From Takifugu bimaculatus (lineage: Eukaryota; Chordata; Actinopteri; Tetraodontiformes; Tetraodontidae): DNA of 64,000 bases. Made by a program: the position numbers and the translations under genes. The notes under the pieces are model-generated. The model did no database searches. It was not told the origin of the DNA and was given only the letters and a program-made list of their open reading frames with translations. The DNA lies in assembly GCA_004026145.2 (NCBI GenBank), contig CP034986.1, positions 9,833,197-9,897,196 of the forward strand. Reading direction: 5' to 3'. Of the stretch, positions 1-13,282 are shown one piece after another (within the stretch, counting starts at the first letter, position 1; each line of letters begins with the position of its first letter).

Positions 1-1206
1 GTCTGGCGCGACGTGCACTTGGCTCCACATGCCGGCGCGTGTGAGGTCACAGTAGAAAATCTCTGGACTTTAAATGCGATCTGACCCGGTTTTTACGATC
101 TGTTGAGATTGCCGAAGCTCTCGCCGTTTCAGCCCGGCGTCGCAGCCAACCGGATGTAAATCAGGGACGCGCTCGTCCAATCCGCTCGTAACTCCGTGCC
201 GCGCACACGTGACTCCGCTGCCGCTCTTGCATGGCGCCTAATTAAGCCGTACCAGTGGGACGGTGTTGCGAAGATGCTAGCAGCATCAAAGAGCGGGGCT
301 GCCATTAGCACGTAGCTCGCCGTTTTTTTTTTTCCAGTTGAGCGTTGAGAATTGGCCGCCCCGGCACACGGGCGCTCGCTGTTGTGATTATTTCTGGTCG
401 TCTCTCCCGTCGCCAGCCCGCCTCCGTTCCTTCGCATGTGTGTCACGTCCCTGTTCGGATGACTAAATGAAAGCTCTGATGACAGTCTGACGTCGGAGGA
501 GGGATTTGGGGGCTGTGGGGGTTGTGCTAAGAGTGTGCCGTAAAGCCCCCGCGTACCTGCGGCTGCACGTACTATAGCTCTTAATTTCCATATTTTCCAT
601 CAATGCGTTGACGCCTGGTTGAGCCCTCGCTGCGCCAAGGCTAACTGAACGTGCTTCCTCGACGTTAGCCGCGGTGCTAAATCAGGGCCCGACATGGAAT
701 CCCTGCGCCCTGTGATGGAATGATGCCCATCGTGCTTTGCCGGAGTTCCTCTCCCCTCGGGGCCAGATGTTGAATACGACCCTACAAATGTGATTTAGGA
801 GGGAAGGCGGCCTCGGGACGCAGAGGTCGCCGCCGCGGAGGCCTCTGCCGGGACGTGCGGAGCAGGTGAAGGTTATCAGCTTCCTGTCGGATGTGTTGTG
901 AAGGGGGAATAGCGGTGCTCCGGTTGGGGATTTGCCGCCCATAGCCTCGCCCGGCAGTTTATTTCTGAGTGCGTAGTTTGTCATTCCCAGCATATTTCCT
1001 GAAGGCGAGCATCAGATTCCGGCGACGTGTTTTCCTTCTGCTCCCATCCCGCCCCGCCTGTAGTCGTCCTCCATTCAATTATTCTTGGTTTCGGCCGAGA
1101 TTCCTTCTCTACGATATTGCTCTCTGATGCGTGTTGCCATCCCGCAGATTTATGTCGGCGCTGAAGGATGGCTGTCCCATTTTCTGCATGGATAGTGGCG
1201 CTGGTG

Positions 1207-1208
<2 letters not shown>

Positions 1209-1245
<37 letters not shown>

Positions 1246-1246
1246 T
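1209..1246. repeat. (GT)n microsatellite
   Basis: About 17 consecutive GT dinucleotides followed by GCGCGTGC. The apparent reading frames across it on both strands (Val-Cys or His-Thr runs) are products of the repeat. Confidence 0.97.
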
Positions 1247-2326
1247 GCTTAAAAGCTCTCGTCAGATGTGCGTTAAAGATGCTGCTTCCACAGAAGTAAT
1301 TCCTCCTGACGCTCACTTTTCCCATCACTTCCTGCCCTTTTCCACGCCTTTAATGGCTTCGGCGTGTGTATGCGTGCGATATGGAGTGTGTTACGATCCA
1401 CTCGGCCATAATTCTGTAAATAAACATGTCACCGACCGCCCGAGAACCCCAAGAAACTGAATAATTTAGCAGGCACTTCGCTGGGCTTTATCTACTCCGC
1501 CGAGCAGGTTCGGTGTAAATTGGCGCGCGGCTATCGGCGCACAACAGACGGTGTTAATTGCGAGTAAACAGATCTGATGTCCAGACATAAACAACCTGCG
1601 TTGTGGCCTCGGTAACAACGTAGACGTGAGGCGTATCGTCCCGGTAGAGGTTTGCTAGCATCTTTTCAGGTGGTTGGGAAAAATTCCCATTTGATGCTGG
1701 GTTTGGCGCCACATTTGTGCGGTGGATGCGGCGCTACGAAGGCTAATTGAGCGCCAGATCATCCTCGACATCCTCATTCCTCCTCCTCCCCCTCTTCCTC
1801 CTCTTCCTCTTCCTCTTCTCCTCCTCCTCACAGGAGTCCTGCGATATCTCGCTTGTCTCCGTCCAGGCCTGAATGGACGCATTGTGCTGCAGCCCCACCG
1901 CCGCTCTGCAGGTCACCGGGTCCTCCGCACACACCTGTCAGGCCGTGTCCTTGGCGCCTCTGGTGCTGAGACGCTCCAGAGCCCCCCCCCCCACCGTAAC
2001 CCCCCCCCCGGCTGCACACACGCTCATTGAAGTCGTGAGTGGCCGTGGAAACACACGCAGGCAGCGAGAAGTGGCGTCCGTGGACAAGCGCCCGCTACCA
2101 CTGGAGGGTTTTCATTGGAAACATTCGCTCGGCTCGCGCTAAAGGTCACATTCAGGGAGGGGGTCAGAACTCAGGGGGTCAAGTTCCACATTCGTCAGGG
2201 TGGGGAGGGCAAGGGCACGCACGCCGCGGCGCTCGCACATGGTAACGCCACTCGGGGGTAAACTACCGGTAACCCGATCCACAGCTACAATCGCTTGCAG
2301 ATTTTCTGCGGTCCTGTCGGGAGGAA

Positions 2327-2344
2327 GGGGGGGGGGGGGGGGGG
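2327..2344. repeat. poly-G homopolymer run
   Basis: Eighteen consecutive G on the + strand. Length is likely to be unstable and its exact count may be a sequencing or assembly estimate. Confidence 0.9.
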
Positions 2345-3195
2345 CTATCTTTATCTTATTTCACCATTGAAATAATCTGAAGCAGGCTGAATAATTAATT
2401 TTTGTTTTTTTTTCTTGACTGAAATTTGAGAGAAGGCAGCTGCTGGCGCCGTAATTACGACCCCGCTGTTAGCGTCGCAGGAAAATGCTAAACAGCCGAT
2501 TGTGCATTCCCAGAACGGACACCCTCCTGAAGGACCAGCCGCGCGGAGTCCCACAAGTGTCGCCCACACAATTTTCCCGTCTATTGACTTTTATGTTCCG
2601 CAGCAAGGTTGGTCGTTGAGGGAGGAATATGCATGTATGACAAGCGCCATCGCTGTAATGATATTCCGCGGCTAAGGTAAACAGCACGCCGGCTCCCGGG
2701 AGAGGGGGAAAATGTCGGCGTGAATGTGTGGCAGCTATGACAGCTTGTTTTTGATGAGGCATTCTGTGCATTTAGCGCAGGCAGCCGTGGACACAAAGCC
2801 TTTAAAGTGTTGTCTCCAACGCGGACCGGTGGAGACGCCGTCGTAACACACATCTCGTTTTGGCTTCAGAGCAATCTGGGGCCCGAGGGCTGCAAGAACA
2901 CCTTATTTACATAAATATTCAAACCCATGAGTGCGCAGACACCCACGTAGAAAAAAAAAATCAAGTTCCTGAGGCCCACGCTGGCGGAATGCATTATCGC
3001 ATTCATCGGATCCGTCTTTTTATGTTGTCTACCAACATGGCTGCCGGGCCCTCACCTGGAACGCCACCCGCACGCTCAGATCCCAGTTTATCCCTCTCCA
3101 ATTAAAGCCAATCGTAGCACATGTAACAGGAAGTCTTAGGGGGGCTCCTGAGCTCCGCGTCCCCCGTCGGCGCCTCTCATCGGTCTGCTGCCAGA

Positions 3196-4017
3196 GCGGG
3201 GGAGCGAGAGGAAGGATGGAGGGAGGGAGAGGAGGAGGGGAGAGAGGGGGAGGGATGTGAGGAGAGGGGAGAGGAGGAGGGGAAGAGAGGGGGAGGGATG
3301 GTGAGGAGAGGGGAGAGGAGAGAGGGAGGAGAGAGGGAGAGGAGAGGGGGAGGGGTGTGGTGGAGGAGAGGGAGAGGAGAGGTGGAAGGAGAGAAGAGGG
3401 GAAGGGATTGCAGGAGAGGGGGAGGAGAGGAAGAGTAGAGGGGAAGGGAGCAGGACGATGGAGAGGGAGGGAGGGGAGGGAGAGGAGAGGAGGGAGGGAA
3501 GGGGAGGAGAGTGGAGGAGGACGAGGGGGAGGACGAGGAGAGGGAGAGGAGAGGGAGAGGACGAGAGGGAAGATGAGGAGAGAGGGGGGGATGAGGAGAG
3601 GGAGGAGAGCGAGAGGAGAAAGGATGGGGGAGGGGGAGGGACGTTGAGGAGAGGGAGGGAGAGAGAGGGGAGAGGAGAGAGAGGGAGAGGAGAGGAGAGA
3701 GGGAGCAGTGAGAGGAGAGAGGGGAGGGGGGAGGAGAGAAGAGGGGAGAGTGGGGAGCGGAAGAGCAGAGCGGGAGAGAGGGAGAGAAGAGGGGGGAGAG
3801 GAGAGGGAGGGAGAGGAGAGGAGACAGAGGGAGAGGGGGAGGGATGTGAGGAGAGGGGGAGGAGAGAGGGAGAGGAGAGAGGGGGCGAGAGAGGGAGAGA
3901 GGAGAGAGGGAGAGAGAGAGAGAGGGAGGGAGAGAAGAGAGGGGGAGGGAGAGGAGAGGGAGAGGAGAGGAGAGAGGGAGGGAGAAGAGAGAGGGGGAGG
4001 AGAGGAGAGGATAGAGG
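3196..4017. repeat. Long polypurine (GGGAGA/GAGGAG) low-complexity block
   Basis: About 820 bases in which nearly every + strand base is G or A, built from imperfect AGGGAG, GGAGAGG and GAGAGAGG words with only scattered C or T interruptions. All six frames stay open for long distances (up to about 350 codons of Ser/Pro/Leu on the minus strand or Arg/Gly/Glu on the plus strand), because the sequence lacks T on one strand; these are not genes. Homopurine mirror-like tracts of this kind can form intramolecular triplex (H-DNA), which is known chemistry but not shown here. It ends just before ordinary sequence at about 4018. Confidence 0.95.
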
Positions 4018-4290
4018 GCCGAGCTGGGTGGCAACAGAGGAAGCAGCCAGAAGAATCGGACGGCGGACGCGTGTGGATACATCGTGTCCCTGCACTTGCC
4101 ACCAGCCTCAGTCAATTGTTATCAGCTTTCCTGAATGTAATGTGACCCTGGGGGGGGGGGGGGGCATTATAAATGCTGCCTGCTGACTCTGTGGGGGGGC
4201 TCTTCCTGCCTTTACAATGACTCCCTGACTGGCTTGGGTTGTTCACCTGATATAAACATGTTTTCATTTCCTCCCCGGCTTATTTGGATG

Positions 4291-4327
<37 letters not shown>

Positions 4328-7023
4328 TTGGGGGGGGTCCGGACAGAATCCCACGCAGCGGCAGAAAGAGGGTGACTAAAACTCAGCGGTGCTGTTTTAG
4401 CCGCGGGAGGCTAACATTAGCTTTAGCTCGTTTCCCTCTCTGACAGCCGACAACGGCAACATTTCTATCCAAACGAGGACCAGCCCGCGCAGGGATGTGC
4501 GGAGGTCGCCGGAGGTTTCCCGCTCTCCTCCTCACGCTCGGATATTCCTCGTATTTTTCCTTCATTAGCCGTATCTGGCCCGACCTCGGCGACAGTGTGG
4601 TGAGAGAGTGGATACTTAACGCGGCGCTCCGGCCTGTCGATTACGGCTTTTGTTGCGAGCCGCCGCGGCCGCTGTAGCGTGGGTGTTTGGTCAGCGCCGG
4701 GCACAATAGCTTCGTTACTCTCGCTGACTTCCTCGCTATCGCCGCCCCCCCCTCTCTCAGCACATTTTCCACTCGGCTGGTAAAATAAGCCGGTCTTTGA
4801 CGGGCTCGGGGCGGCCATGCTACGCTGCGCCGGTAAATGCTTTTACTGCCTGCGTCCGCTGCGTTTCGGCTTCTTTTTTTTTTTCTCTCTTTATGCTGAT
4901 GACTGATTTTTTTTTTTGACTTGACGTTGATGAGTTAGCGATAAGGGGGCTAATGTGTTTCACAAAGGCTGCAGCGTGTTCAAACATTTGCCCGGGGGCC
5001 GGGCGAGCATTGTTCACGTTCTCTCCTCCGTCGGCCGAGTCCGCGACCTTGTGCTATTCATCACCTTTAGCTGTCAAAGTCGAACAGCGTGGCGCCCGAG
5101 AGGGCGAGGTGACCAGCAGCTGCTAGGCTAATTCAGCGAGCTTCTGGAGAGCCAAAACCAAGCTGTTTCAGCCGCTCCCCTCACCTTTGTCGCGTCACAC
5201 CCGGTATTACACGTCAGCTGTGGTCCGCTGATCAGTTCCAGGGTGTGAAACTAAATCTGGGGTTTGTTTCCAGCTCATGCTGACAAAAGTCGGAGGGTCG
5301 AGGTCGCGTTGCGTGGGTAATTTAGACGACGGCCAGGAGACGACAGGGTCCTAACGGAGTGTCTAAATGTGTTACTGCTGGAATCTTTCATCGCGCGACG
5401 CTGCTTTATGGTATTTGTAACCCCTCTTTAATGTCCGGAGACTCAAATGGGCTGTAAATTGAAGCGAACAAGACCGGCTCCTCTTGTTGCTGTGCCGTAG
5501 AGCGTGCGTTTATCCGTGTTAGCCGTCGGAATGCTACTACAATAGCTGACCCGCACTGTCCCTCTAACAACAAGAGCTTAGAAAGGAGAGTGGGCCCAGA
5601 GGGGAGATTCGGCACCATGTGATCAATCTCAGAGCTACAGGTTTGGGTCTCTTTTCTTCCTTCCTACATGGCTGGATAAATGGTTCCTGACTGGGGAAGG
5701 TTTGATAATTATCGAGTCAAATCCACTCTTGAGGTCCTGCGGCTGAGGAGAACCTGGAGATAATAGGCAGCCATCTTGTCGCAGGGCGCCGCTTCCTCGT
5801 CCTTCACGTCTTTGAGAGTCCTTTGAGTGCCTGGAAGTGCTGTTGTTAACTCCTCCGGTCCAAAACCTCTGGGAGGATGTTGTGGAGGTTGGGAAGCTCC
5901 GTCGCCGCCCCTTTGTTTTGCAAACTCTCTGCCGCCTTTTGTGAGACGGATTATTGCAATATGGCGTGCGGCGCTCCTCTCCAAACACTCCTCGGGCTCG
6001 CCGAGCGACTGGCAGATGCTCTGTGGCCCGATCCCCCCACCCTCCCCACCCCACCCCGGTTCAGAGGGTTTGACCTGTGGTGTCTGTTCCACCAGAGGCT
6101 GATCAGACATAATGAAGATCAGATTCGATACGGCGCCGTGGCTTGTTGGCGAGCCAGGATCGGCGTGTTCTGGAGTTTGGCGACGCAATTGAGCATTTTC
6201 CCCTTTTTCTGTGGCGTCCCTGCACAGTTGGGGGGGGGGGGTTCTTGATCAGACATCAGTACCGGTCACGGCAAATAGCAGCTATTTACCTTTCAGCTCC
6301 ACGCGGCAGCCCGGCGGGATTAGCGCCAGCGCTGGTGTTAATTTATCTCGCCGCTCGTCACGTTTTGTAGATGCAGGTGAGATTTAATTAAAAATTAAGA
6401 GCGTGTCAGCGGGAGGTGCGAGGTGACGCGTTTCCGTGCGTCGGGAGTGAAGAAGCTTTTGGGTGTTTCGGCGAATACAAACGCCGTTCCCCCGCTCATT
6501 AATTCAGCCTTAATTAAAGGCAGCCACTTCACCTTTCCGGGGGCTGATATCGGCGTGGCGAAAGGTTCCCATTGTGCACGAGGCGAAAACAAGCGCGAGA
6601 GCTTCCTGACGTAAGGCTAACAAAAGCACGCCGGCGCGTCATAAAAGATGGGCGATGAAAAGGAGGTGAGGCCGAGGCGTTCATCAAAATGCTAATTCCT
6701 GGTGGGAATTTACTGCAGATGTGTCCGTGCAGTTTGGAAACAGACTCTTTGTCCCGCTGCACATCACAGAGCCCCTTCAGGGCCTTAATAAATCAGCCAT
6801 TAGAGGCTGATGTGACCTGAATAACAGGCGCTACAACAGAGAGCAGCGCCGGACAACAACCGGGAAATTTATGAAGATGCCTCTCAATAAGGCCTGAGCC
6901 GGCCTCATCTGTGGTCCTGCACCTCCGGAGAGGGTTCCTGATCCCTCCCGTCGCCCGTGTTAAACAGCTGTCCATTGTCTCCCATTTGTCCTTAACCTGC
7001 TTCCTCTTTCTGTCTCCTCGCAG
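4018..7023. other. Upstream non-coding sequence, no gene seen
   Basis: There is a 12-base G run at about 4151-4162, a TG microsatellite at 4294-4326 and CpG-rich sequence around 4480-4700 containing a NotI-like GCGGCCGC site at 4665-4672. That CpG-rich patch could be part of an unmethylated promoter, but no initiator, TATA box or exon boundary is convincing. Open frames here do not resemble known proteins. Confidence 0.5.
4294..4326. repeat. (TG)n microsatellite
   Basis: Roughly 16 uninterrupted TG units, followed closely by a seven-base G run. Confidence 0.96.
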
Positions 7024-7092
7024 GGCAGAGGCGTCGTTTTATGACCTGGAATGTGATACGCTGGATTTGTGAGGAGCGCACCCGACACAGAG
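7024..7092 (+). other. Exon-like segment, candidate untranslated exon of adgrl3
   Basis: A long pyrimidine tract with an acceptor (CTTTCTGTCTCCTCGCAG ending at 7023) and a donor-like AG|GTATAA at 7093 bracket 69 bases. The segment has an ATG at 7041 that stays open to the donor; joined directly to the exon at 28085, the frame would stop after eight more codons, so it could only be an upstream ORF. Because the 28085 exon needs an upstream partner, this is a reasonable candidate, but 3' and 5' splice signals of this quality also occur by chance every few kilobases. No transcript evidence is available. Confidence 0.22.
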
Positions 7093-7136
7093 GTATAACG
7101 TTGCTTCTACCCGTGACCGAGGCTGTCCGACAGGAT

Positions 7137-7182
7137 GGGGCGGGGCGGAGCGGGGCGGGGCGGAGCAGGCAAACGGGCGGGA
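7137..7182. promoter_or_regulatory. Cluster of GC boxes (Sp1/KLF-type sites)
   Basis: Two perfect GGGGCGGGGC words (7137-7146 and 7152-7161) and a third ACGGGCGGGA (7173-7182) fall within 46 bases, just downstream of the exon-like segment. Such clusters are typical of CpG-type promoters and bind Sp1/KLF zinc-finger proteins. Whether it drives adgrl3, another transcript or nothing cannot be told from sequence. Confidence 0.4.
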
Positions 7183-10100
7183 TCGTGTTCCACGTCCACT
7201 CCAGTCTGATCCGGTATCGTTCGATCGGGCCGCAACACTCGGGGTGTTTCAGGGCGGATTGTTGTCAGGTGTCGGTGAAAATGAAGCTGCTCCTCTTCCA
7301 GTGGGAATCTGTTGGATCTCCGGCATCTTTATTCCTTTTTCACGAGCCTGTTTGGTTTTAAATTCTCGGTTGCGGATTGTATTTTCGCTCTAATCGTGCA
7401 AATCGCCCATCTGGCTCCCGCATCCAGGAGCCATGAGAGCTCTCGTCCACCGGGCCCACTCTCCTCACCGGCTCGCTCTGCCCAGGAAAAGCCCCCCCCA
7501 CCCATCCATTGATCCCCTTCTGCACCATCTCCTCCTCTACCTGTCTCGCTCACGCCCACGTACGCGTCAGCTCTGCACCCCCCCGACCGTCTCTACTCCG
7601 GCCGTAGTGGAGTTACAACTCCCCACCACCAGCAGTGCATCATTTCTGCTGGGGGGGGGTTGTTCTCCGCTTCCCTGTTGATGCTCTGCCATCACACTTG
7701 AGGAGATTAAGTCGTACGAACCGCCACCGGTGAAGAATGCGTCCTATCACCTTCTCCATAAACCCTCGGGGACGCCGATTCTCCTCACGACTGCTTCCCG
7801 ACGGCCGATGTGACGGGGGAATAATTAGGAAGCGCATTTGAACCCAATTCCAGCGAGTACGCGCGCACCTAGTCTGGGATAATCCCATTTTTAGGATTAA
7901 TTTGCCGGCTCACTTGCATATTCAGCACAAAGGAAGGACATAAAGTGTTGCTGACGCGGGCGAACGGCCGCATTAGTCGCAAGGTGAAAATGGAAGAGCG
8001 CCGTCATTTGAATAACACGGCGCAGCGGGCGGCGGCTGCGGCAAACGTTTGAGAAGGGCCCCGTTTGTCGGCGCACGTGTCCGACGACACGGCGCCGTGC
8101 TGCGCGGCCGTGCTCCCAAGGAGCATCGGCCCGGGTCGCCTGCTGCGCACCTGCCCATCAAAGCCAAGAGCCAGCTTTGATGCTAAAAGGCTTTTGGGGA
8201 GTGTAAACATTCTGCAAATCACCCACAATGCTTTGCATACCCAGGACGGTTGCCCATAGCATCGGCCATTCAAGTGAGTTTGACCATAATGGCCCGCGAT
8301 GACGCGGCCCGCGCCGGGTTTTGGTTCTGTTATCTTAGCGCCGCGCCGCTTGTTGTGACAGCGCGGCGTTGGCCGGACTCTTCCGAGCGATGCAAAGCGG
8401 ATCGTTTGAATGGAAAAGGAGGAACTCCTTCGACCAGCACCGGCGCCGGTGTTGAGTTTGGGTTCCACCAGGAGAAAGTTGACGCGCGTCCTTTGTTTAT
8501 CGGCTTGTTGCTGGGACAACTCGGATCGGCGTCGGGGTAACGGGCAGAACGCCCGAACCCTCTAAATGACCGAATTATTTCCGCGGCACACAAAGCTTGA
8601 TGCCCTGCGTGGCTGATAATGACAAATTTGTTGACCTTCAGAGCAAATTGCCGGTGTCTTGACAACGGCAACCTTCTATTCAAGTAATTGCTCAGACGTG
8701 TTTGTGGTCATCTCGTCCCGTCCGGCCCGCTCGGGGAGGGCGTCGCCCGCCGTCTCGTCTTGGCCAAACGTCTTTTCGCGTTAAAATAAGCCTCGTTGCC
8801 AAACATTTCAGGGAGGTTTGTTTGTTTATTTGCCGTTTGTGCTTAATTAGCATGTGAGGAACACTCGCTCTCACTTAATGTGGTGTTTGATTGAACGCTC
8901 CCAACCTTCCGTCTTCTTTCATTCGAGGTTTATCGCTTCTCTTCAATAAACGCTCGATCGCCTTTTCATGCTACTTTCAAAATTGTGCAGATCAACAAGC
9001 GTTCGCGCTGCTGTCAAAATCAATTTAGCCTGCTTTTAATTTAAAAATCGAAAGGGTGTTTTTCAGCCAGCCTTTCCTCTTAGGTAGCCAGAAATTTCCT
9101 CGGGATAAGTTAGCCTTTGTTGGATGGCTCGGCAGCAGCAACCGGCACTAATCTCCCAGCGGGTCCGAAAGCTGCTCGGACAATGCACCAGAACCGTTCT
9201 AAATGGCTAATTTTGTAGGTAGGGTAAATATAGCCCAGGGAAGCACCTCTACTTTCAGTGTTTAGCGATCACAGGGCAGCCATTTTGTCCCAGTGTCGCA
9301 TCGGAAATAGTTGGACTGCAGGTTTCTTTGTGGATTTGCTCTCGCTAACGATGACCGTTAGCTTCCGTTCGCTAACATTAGCTGTGCTCTGATGGTCACC
9401 GTGTCGCTGTCGTACGTTGTGGTGAAATATATGTTCACGTTCTCTTCATGTGGGCGGCGTGCTGACCTTCTACCTGCACCCCCCCGACAGCTCTGGCGCT
9501 TTAATCAAATACAGGAGAGACCACACAGCAGCTCCCTGATCTTCCTCCCCCGTCTCCTCCCCCGTCTCCCTCCACACTGTGGCCATTGATACTGATATAA
9601 ATGAACAGTATGATCCGTTGATGGGAGTTAGCTCCTGCACCACTGAGGCCTCGCTCTCATTATCTGGTTCGACAGCAGAGTAGAAAAGATCTAAAGGTTT
9701 CCTGATGAGTGGAGGTCACCACTGGAGCTGTTCAGGACCAGATGTCCGCTCACTAGAAGTGCTTCTTTTTTTAATTTTTTTGTCTGTATTTTTAAAATCC
9801 TCCTTTGAACCGGAGCTCCGCGCCTCGTCCGGAGCTGGAGCTCCTGCAAAGGTGCGCGGCTCTAATCAGCCCCGTTTGATGTGCGGAGGCAGCAGACTTA
9901 GCTGTGGAGCCAAGATCTCTTAGGACATTAGGAGGAGAGGAGGGTGGAGAGGAAGATTACGGCTCATCTTTTTATAGCGCATCACTCCATCTCATCCTTT
10001 TTAGATTCCTCATTAGTTCCTGCTTCTCCCAGAAGAGGATCCTCTCTTCTTTTTGTCTTTTACCAGGTCTCATTTACCAGAGTTACTGGTTAGCGGCTAA

Positions 10101-13100
10101 CGTGTTCATCTCCCGAGCCTTTCTGTCAAGCCGAGGTCAGGAAGTGCACGTGTGACCGGGAAAGGCTGGCATTCTGGGAAAAATAGGGGGTTGGGGGTGA
10201 TTGTGAAGCAGCTCCAGAGAGAGCAGGGAAACGGAGTTGGATGACTAATGACTGCACGCGCTTTGTTTTGTTGTCAGCAGAGGCTCTGGAGCCGCCAAGT
10301 GAGTTTTCTTTTATTCCTTCGCTCCATTTTCTCCTCCCCCTTTCACCTGCTAAATCAGACGTCCCCCCCGTGTCCATCAACACGTTGCAGCCGGCTGTCA
10401 GGGGAGCGGTGGCGGCGCACGCTGAGGCAATCACAAGTTGTCAAGCGTAAAGAGTCCTCCGCTCGCTACGCTAGCCGGAGGGGCGCTAGCAGCCTCTATC
10501 AGCAGGTCCTGCGTGGTGGGCGGGGGAGGAGCCTCGTCTCGCCGCCTCACCGTGCGTCCCTCTCGTGGCCGATCGCTCCTTCTGCGTTGTGAAGAAGAGA
10601 TTTGCACATTTGCCGCTGTACGAAAGCAGCCGTCTTCCCCGGAGCACGGACACGGAAAACCAAGATTTGTGTGGGACAAAGCCGGGAGACGGACCCAAAG
10701 GTGGCGCCGCCAGTCTGTCCTTTTTACAGCGTGGGTTTCCGGCATCTCTTGAAGCTTATTTACGGCCTGGCAGTAAAGCTGCAGCATTTATGACTTAGTT
10801 TTTAATTAGAAATAATGTCTTGTAGAGCTTAACTGATGGATGGTTTAATCAATATATAGACTCCTGCGGCCCTATGATGAACGCCGCTCCTGGCCACCAG
10901 CGCGGGAGCCTAACTGGAGGCCGGGTTTGGTTTGGAGATGGAAACCAGCCCCTCCTGCCCCCCTGCCCCCCCACCCCTCCTGCCCCTCGCCTCATTCCTT
11001 CCCTTCCAATCTCTCCGTCTTTCACTCCTCACCCAACTTTCCCCCCCTCGACTGGCAGCACTTTCCACACGATGAATCGGGCTCACCTGTCACGCCGTAT
11101 TTAGGGAATTACTTTAGCTCAGCAGAACCATCCATTGTCTGAAGTGCCACGTTTGTCCGGGTTTAAATGAAATAACCGTCGGAGGCGGCTTCTCCTCAAT
11201 GGAACGTCGCGAGCTGGAAGCAAATGCAATTGTCCAATAGGTAGAGCTCTTTTAAATGGGTTAAGCAATTAGTTTTTTTTCCCGCCTCGCGCCTCTCGGG
11301 CTCGGAGAGACGAGAGCTGCGAGGATTTTCAAGAGGAATAATTAAATAGGAAGCAAGTCAATGGGATTTGTTTCCCAGTGCCGTGGATGATGGCGTAATA
11401 GACACCGGGGATGGGAATGAAAGCACTTGAAAAGTGAAGTTCAGTTTTGTCCCTTCTGGGCTCCTGTGAAGTGCTCAGACGGAGCGGTGATCCTTTTTTT
11501 TTTTCTTTCTGGGACGCCAATCAGAGGTTTGGAGTTCAGACGCGCTGTCAGAGGTTGATTCAAGATGAACCCGGATGGACTGATGTCTCCGCTCAGTATT
11601 CAGGCCCAGAGCAGAGCTAAATATTTAAACTCTGGCTGGAAAGACCCAGAGATTGGTGGGGACAATTCTGTGTTCCTAAATTATGGATCGGGACACGAGT
11701 GTCTCCAAAACTTTAGATCCGTTTCTGTTCAGAGTTTGGGCCTGAAATGAGCTACGGAGAAACAAACGTACATTTGAGTTAGCATGAGCCTGTTTAAGGG
11801 CACCCCAGGAACGTGGGGGTCCCCTCAGCAGGACCCCCCCCCCCCCAGTCGTCCTGCTGCTCCGCCTGCTGCTCCCGGACAGATCGGCCTCATAAACATG
11901 CCGGTCTTATCTGAAATGGACACGTGCAGGCTAATGCTCGCCGCTATCACCTGCCCTCGCCCAACAAGCACAATGCTTCTTTTTCATCGATTAGCGTTGC
12001 AGTCGCTGCTCGGGGCAGGCGGGGGCCGTAATAACGAGCTCATTCTTTGTTGCTGTGGTATCTGGGATGGGATAAGACACGGATCCTGCTCCGCGCAGCT
12101 TGACTAGTCCCCTCTAGTCAATGGTTAACTGTTCTCCAGTGATTCAAAGCACCGAGGCGCTGTCGCAACCCACTGCCCCGCGGTAGATCTCGACCCGGGT
12201 ACATTACCTTCAAACCAACCCCCCCCCACATGCTCCCAAGCTTCATTTCCACTCGTTTTTCCATCCCCTCATGGCATGTCTGAGCTTATCTGCCTCCTTT
12301 GTGCAACATAAGCTCCCAGATAAGCACTATATTGGTCTGGGTTACTCATGTCTGTCTTGTTCATTCATCAGAATCCTCTCATTCCCACCCAAGAACGCAC
12401 ATTTCCCAGCCCGCAGGTGGCCCGTGTCCTAACTCGGGGGCCACGCCCACTCTCTCCAAAGCAAACACAGACATTTTAGTCACCTGCCGCTTTTGTATTC
12501 CCAACCGGTGACGGCAAATTCCCAAATGTGTGTGCACACAGGAGTGAGCAGGAGATGGCGTCTAACATACCAGCGTTGGGTACGCAGGCCTCGCCCAGAT
12601 TAGCCGAGCGTTGGAGCCGCTTTCCTTTGTTGGATTTGGCCCCAACGTTTTAATCCCAGTTGACGGCAGGGTGGCACCGGCAAAATAAACGAAAATCTTC
12701 CTGGAATTTTCAACAATGGTTCCCCTGAAAGCCCTGAAATCTCCAGGTGAGTCCACTTTGGAGAGCTTCTACAAAGGAAGAAGCTCATCCTGGTTCTTCC
12801 ATGACGCAGCAGAAGTGGAAACTCGCTCTCCAACAGTAACGCTGCGAGGCGTCCGCCGGTCCTGCCCGCCAGCCGGGGTCGCCGCCCCGCCGCCATCTCT
12901 GTTCTGGACAGTTAATTAGTTATTACAACGGGGCGTGACCCTCGGGGCCTGGAATAATGAACACCTGGAAATGACGTTGACCGAGCGCCTGAAGAGGAGG
13001 AAGTCCTCTGCACCGGCGGCGGCGATTCCATTAAAGCGCCTGAACTTGTGTCGCCTTAATAATTACACACGCCGTTTCCCTCCCAGTTTAACTGGAAACT

Positions 13101-13249
13101 CTGTAATATTCGCCCAGTCACAGGCGCGAGCCTGCCTCCCCTCGCTGGAGACAACAGATTTGCCGTGGTCATGTGACCTGTTGTGTAATCCAGAGATGCA
13201 GCTCAGACTAATTAGAATATTCTCAGCAATTGTAGCTTTATTCCCCCCA

Positions 13250-13282
13250 ACACACACACACACACACTCAGACACACACACC
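13250..13282. repeat. (CA)n microsatellite, interrupted
   Basis: About nine CA units, an interruption TCAGA, then further CA units ending in CCCC. Confidence 0.93.

Larger units (their letters stand above)
1..3195. other. Upstream non-coding sequence, no gene seen
   Basis: The open frames here are short, overlap on both strands and resemble no protein family I know. The stretch holds a GT microsatellite near 1209-1246, a CTCCTC-rich pyrimidine run around 1785-1835, and an 18-base G run at 2327-2344. Composition is fairly GC-rich with many CpG, which could mean a regulatory region, but I cannot name a promoter. Confidence 0.6.

Noticed and set aside
3029..4186. Six overlapping long open frames, up to 357 codons, of Ser/Pro/Leu or Arg/Gly/Glu.
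   Set aside because: They are translations of the polypurine block, open on both strands at once because one strand almost lacks T; no start context, domain or splice structure.
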